DNA from: Janthinobacterium sp.
Lineage (GTDB): Bacteria; Pseudomonadota; Gammaproteobacteria; Burkholderiales; Burkholderiaceae_D
Reading direction: 5' to 3'
Assembly: GCF_009923995.1 (NCBI RefSeq)
Contig: NZ_RFSK01000007.1
Location: forward strand, 1-64,000
Length of the DNA: 64,000 bases
In this document: positions 61,691-64,000 of the stretch, one piece after another
Layout of the letters: every line of letters starts with the position of its first letter
Position numbering within the stretch: the first letter of the stretch is position 1
Program-made: the position numbers and the translations under genes
Notes under the pieces: model-generated
Seen by the model: only the letters and a program-made list of their open reading frames with translations
What the model was told of the DNA's origin: nothing
Databases searched by the model: none

Positions 61691-61714
61691 CGGGCCGGCG
61701 TGTGCGCCGGCCCG
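61691..61714 (+). promoter_or_regulatory. Strong hairpin between ctaD and the assembly genes
   Basis: Perfect ten-base stem CGGGCCGGCG with CGCCGGCCCG around TGTG, directly after the ctaD stop. There is no T run, so it is more likely to protect the upstream message end or attenuate than to terminate fully. Confidence 0.45.
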
Positions 61715-61734
61715 TCTTGAATAGAGTGCCTGCC

Positions 61735-61842
61735 ATGACCGAACGTAAGAAACCGAACAACCTGCGTACCGGGCTGATACTGGCCGCCCTGGCGGCCTTC
61801 TTCTTCCTGTCCGTGTTCGCCAAGCGGCTGTGGCTGTCGTGA
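61735..61842 (+). CDS. Cytochrome oxidase small assembly protein
   Basis: A 35-residue single-pass membrane peptide: MTERKKPNNLRTGLILAALA plus a hydrophobic run ending KRLWLS. Tiny proteins of this kind, basic N-terminus plus one helix, sit between ctaD and ctaG in many Burkholderiales. Its stop overlaps the GTG start of ctaG. Confidence 0.75.
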   Translation: MTERKKPNNLRTGLILAALAAFFFLSVFAKRLWLS

Positions 61843-62411
61843 CGACGCCCCACCAACAGGAAACACGCGGCCTGAACCGCAAGATGCTGGGCAAGTTGCT
61901 CGTCATTGCCGTGCTGATGTTCGGCTTTGGCTACGCCCTGATTCCCGTCTACAAGCAGATTTGCGAAGTGATGGGCATCAATGTGCTGACGCAGAAGGAT
62001 GGCACGGTGGCCTACGACAACAATACCCAGGTCGACACGACGCGCAGCATCACCGTCGAATTCGACGGCAATGCGCAGGGGCCGTGGCGCTTCCGTCCGG
62101 TTGTTTCCAGCATGCAAGTGCATCCGGGCGAACTGGTCACCGTCATGTACGAAGTGGTCAACACGCAAAACCGCGTAGTGAACGCGCAAGCCATTCCCAG
62201 CTACGCACCGCAGAGTGCGACGCCGCATTTCAAGAAGGTCGAGTGCTTCTGCTTCAAGCAGCAGACCTTGAAGGCGCACGAGGCGCGGCAGATGCCGGTG
62301 GTGTTCTTCCTCGATCCGGCCCTGCCGAAAGAGGTGAAGACCATCACCTTGTCGTACACGTTTTTCGAGATTGCCGGTCTGAGCCAGGCTCAAACCCCGG
62401 CCGTCCAATAG
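61839..62411 (+). CDS. ctaG: Cytochrome c oxidase assembly protein CtaG (Cox11)
   Basis: A 190-residue copper chaperone inserting CuB into subunit I. It has one membrane helix (about 17-38) and a periplasmic beta domain. The copper cysteines are in KVECFCFKQQTL (about 130), and VVFFLDPALPKEVKTITLSY follows. It starts at GTG 61839, overlapping the small assembly gene. Confidence 0.95.
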   Translation: MTTPHQQETRGLNRKMLGKLLVIAVLMFGFGYALIPVYKQICEVMGINVLTQKDGTVAYDNNTQVDTTRSITVEFDGNAQGPWRFRPVVSSMQVHPGELVTVMYEVVNTQNRVVNAQAIPSYAPQSATPHFKKVECFCFKQQTLKAHEARQMPVVFFLDPALPKEVKTITLSYTFFEIAGLSQAQTPAVQ

Positions 62412-62420
62412 GAGGGCACC

Positions 62421-62627
62421 ATGGGCGAATCCAAACCAGTTGAAAAAGCGTCGTTCCTGTATTCGCTGCGGGCCGTCGTGTGGTCGTTTACGGGCTTGCG
62501 CCGCAAGAGCGATTTCGATACGGATTCGGCCAAGCTCAATCCCGTGCACATCGTCATCGCCGGCTTGCTGGTGGTCGCGTGCCTGATCGGCATCCTGTTG
62601 TCCCTGGTCAAATTCGCTGTCTCATGA
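62421..62627 (+). CDS. DUF2970 family membrane protein
   Basis: A 68-residue protein with the DUF2970 pattern (YSLRAVVWSFTGLRRKSDFD) and one C-terminal membrane helix. It is regularly found between ctaG and the subunit III gene in betaproteobacteria. Role unknown, presumably oxidase assembly. Confidence 0.88.
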   Translation: MGESKPVEKASFLYSLRAVVWSFTGLRRKSDFDTDSAKLNPVHIVIAGLLVVACLIGILLSLVKFAVS

Positions 62628-62692
62628 GTTTTTGCTGCATCGATATCTATAACGTATAAAAACCACCCTACAAGTTTTTTGAGGAGATGATG

Positions 62693-63553
62693 ATGAGTTC
62701 CAACCACGCCGCCGCACCCTATTACTTTGTGCCGGGGCCGTCGCGCTGGCCCCTGCTGGGCGGCGCCAGCCTGCTGCTGACCATGGTCGGCGCATCCGCC
62801 TGGGTCAACGACGTCTCCTGGGGACCGTACGCGAACTTCATCGGCATCGCCGGCATCCTGCTGGTGCTGTACTTCTGGTTCGGCGACGCCATCGGCGAGT
62901 CGGAACAGGGCCTGTACAGCGAGCGCATCGACCACTCCTTCCGCTGGAGCATGAGCTGGTTCATCTTCTCGGAAGTCATGTTCTTCGCCGCCTTCTTCGG
63001 CGCCCTGTTCTATGCGCGCAGCATCTCGATGCCGTGGCTGGCCGACCTCGACCACAAGGTCATCTGGCCCGATTTCGCCGCCCACTGGGGCAATACGGGC
63101 CCGGCCGGCACGGTGCAGGAATTCACCACCATGACGCCGTTCTGGATTCCGACCATCAATACGGCCCTGCTGCTGATGTCCGGCGTGACCCTGACGATTT
63201 CCCACCACGCGCTGCGCGCCGGCCACCGCGGCATGACGGCCCTGTTCCTGTTCGCCACCATCGCGCTGGGCGCCGTCTTCATGGGCTTCCAGGTCTACGA
63301 ATACGTGCACGCCTACAGCGAACTGAACCTGAAATTGACGTCCGGCATCTACGGCGCCACCTTCTTCATGCTGACGGGCTTCCACGGTTTCCACGTGACT
63401 CTGGGCGCCATCATGCTGTCCGTCATCCTGTACCGCGTCCTGAAAGGCCACTTCACGCCCGAGCACCACTTCGGCTTCGAAGGCGCCGCCTGGTACTGGC
63501 ACTTTGTCGACGTCGTCTGGCTGGGCCTGTACGTGGTCGTGTATTGGTTATAA
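62693..63553 (+). CDS. ctaE: Cytochrome c oxidase subunit III
   Basis: A 286-residue subunit with seven membrane helices (WPLLGGASLLLTMVGASAWV, MSWFIFSEVMFFAAFFGALF, FEGAAWYWHFVDVVWLGLYV). Three ATGs follow each other; the third, at 62693, has GAGGAG at the right distance. It completes the structural subunits. Confidence 0.95.
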   Translation: MSSNHAAAPYYFVPGPSRWPLLGGASLLLTMVGASAWVNDVSWGPYANFIGIAGILLVLYFWFGDAIGESEQGLYSERIDHSFRWSMSWFIFSEVMFFAAFFGALFYARSISMPWLADLDHKVIWPDFAAHWGNTGPAGTVQEFTTMTPFWIPTINTALLLMSGVTLTISHHALRAGHRGMTALFLFATIALGAVFMGFQVYEYVHAYSELNLKLTSGIYGATFFMLTGFHGFHVTLGAIMLSVILYRVLKGHFTPEHHFGFEGAAWYWHFVDVVWLGLYVVVYWL

Positions 63554-63601
63554 TGACGGGGCAGGGCGCGCGTGCTTGACACGGGCGCCGGCACCATAAA
63601 A

Positions 63602-63636
63602 AAAGCCGTACCGGGAGATCCTGGGTACGGCTTTTT
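63602..63636. terminator. Bidirectional terminator after the oxidase genes
   Basis: Stem AAAGCCGTACC (63602-63612) with GGTACGGCTTT (63624-63634), flanked by A and T runs on both sides. It serves ctaE and the convergent gene ending at 63676. Confidence 0.9.
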
Positions 63637-63675
63637 TCTTAGTGTGAAGAATTTGCCAATCAGGCAAGAAGAAGC

Positions 63676-63876
63676 TTAATGTATGCCCGTCGGCTGGATG
63701 TAACCGAGATGATGCGCCAGCAGGATCAGCAGGAACAGGGTGATCGACAGCCCCACGCGCAGGGCCAGCGCCTGCACGGTGCGGTTGCTCTTGCCCTTGT
63801 CGCGCATCAGGAAAAACAGGGCCGAGCCCAGGCTGCCCAGGATCAGGATGAAGGCGATGGCAACGAGGATTTTCAT
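63676..63876 (-). CDS. Twin-transmembrane DUF2909 protein
   Basis: A 66-residue protein with two membrane helices (about 3-22 and 39-58) joined by the basic loop MRDKGKSNRTVQALALR. This is the DUF2909 pattern of the cox cluster in Burkholderiales. It probably has a role in oxidase biogenesis. Divergent from SURF1, with the promoters in the 36 bases between. Confidence 0.85.
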   Translation of the reverse strand: MKILVAIAFILILGSLGSALFFLMRDKGKSNRTVQALALRVGLSITLFLLILLAHHLGYIQPTGIH

Positions 63877-63912
63877 GGATGGTAGCGCCAAGCTTGAGGA
63901 GGTTTCATTGTA

Positions 63913-64000
63913 ATGCGTATCCGCTTCCATTTTAGATGGATTCCGTTTGTTGTAATGCTGCTACTGGTGGCGCTGGGGGTTTCTTTGGCGCAATGGCAGC
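63913..64000 (+). CDS. SURF1 family protein, cut by window end
   Basis: Only the first 29 residues are present: basic N-terminus MRIRFHFRWIPFV and a hydrophobic helix ending VSLAQWQ, the characteristic start of SURF1 (Shy1), which helps insert haem into cytochrome oxidase. The position after the oxidase genes supports the call. Partial at the right edge. Confidence 0.75.
   Translation, partial: MRIRFHFRWIPFVVMLLLVALGVSLAQWQ

Noticed and set aside
61691-61714. Rho-independent terminator after ctaD
   Set aside because: Perfect stem but no T run, and assembly genes of the same operon follow immediately.

Overview
The window is a contiguous piece of a GC-rich betaproteobacterial chromosome. Gene content and order (xseB-ispA-dxs, thrB near polA, pilT-pilU next to yggS-proC, a caa3-type cox operon with ctaG and DUF2970, UbiA next to OxyR, many DUF families typical of Burkholderiales) point to Oxalobacteraceae, most like Janthinobacterium, Duganella or Massilia. 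This is inferred from protein recognition only. I see no rRNA, tRNA, transposase, prophage or CRISPR array. Most of the window is core housekeeping sequence, with two accessory-looking clusters. LAYOUT: 1-350 holds a diverged tandem repeat. 0.35-11.3 kb has a coiled-coil exported protein, uvrD, a BPSS1780-like membrane protein, thrB, a DUF2782 protein, polA, an exported dienelactone-hydrolase-like protein and a ZIP metal transporter that seems to start on ATC. 11.3-18.0 kb has an ABC-F ATPase behind a possible leader peptide, an exported TPR protein, a mercaptopyruvate-type sulfurtransferase, an EamA transporter and a Rieske oxygenase. 18.3-21.4 kb is the isoprenoid operon xseB-ispA-dxs. 21.5-23.6 kb is a FUSC-type membrane protein. 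23.7-27.6 kb is a Fur-type promoter driving a TonB-dependent receptor and a di-haem peroxidase. 27.6-29.2 kb is an AT-rich cluster of small exported cysteine-rich peptides with a glutaredoxin. 29.3-33.8 kb has a PduO-type adenosyltransferase and glcDEF. 33.8-38.8 kb has a GGDEF-EAL protein, a glutathione peroxidase and pilU/pilT. 38.8-46.6 kb has yggS-proC, an ECF sigma/anti-sigma pair with a DUF3455 protein, a YqjD/YqjE/YqjK-like trio, ubiA, oxyR, a DUF3717 protein and rfaE2. 46.7-56.0 kb is a six-gene operon around a tubulin/FtsZ-like protein. 56.1-58.4 kb has trmL, comF and a BioC-like methyltransferase. 58.5-64 kb is the cytochrome c oxidase operon running into SURF1, which the window end cuts. 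MOST INTERESTING: (1) The 46,736-55,979 operon combines a 1,237-residue tubulin-like protein ending in a GYF_2-like domain, a membrane-anchored protein with a degenerate von Willebrand A-like N-terminus, a zinc-ribbon/proline-rich/transmembrane protein, a glycine-zipper lipoprotein and two proteins I do not recognise. It looks like an envelope-spanning, cytoskeleton-linked apparatus. (2) At 27.8-29.2 kb three small exported peptides share the cysteine spacing C-x2/3-C-x6-C-x10-C-x6-C-x3-C. They sit with a thiol oxidoreductase and a decayed fourth copy, behind a strong promoter with an upstream palindrome. (3) Two 88-nt intergenic repeats 14 kb apart align without gaps, and a hairpin stem between them shows compensatory changes.
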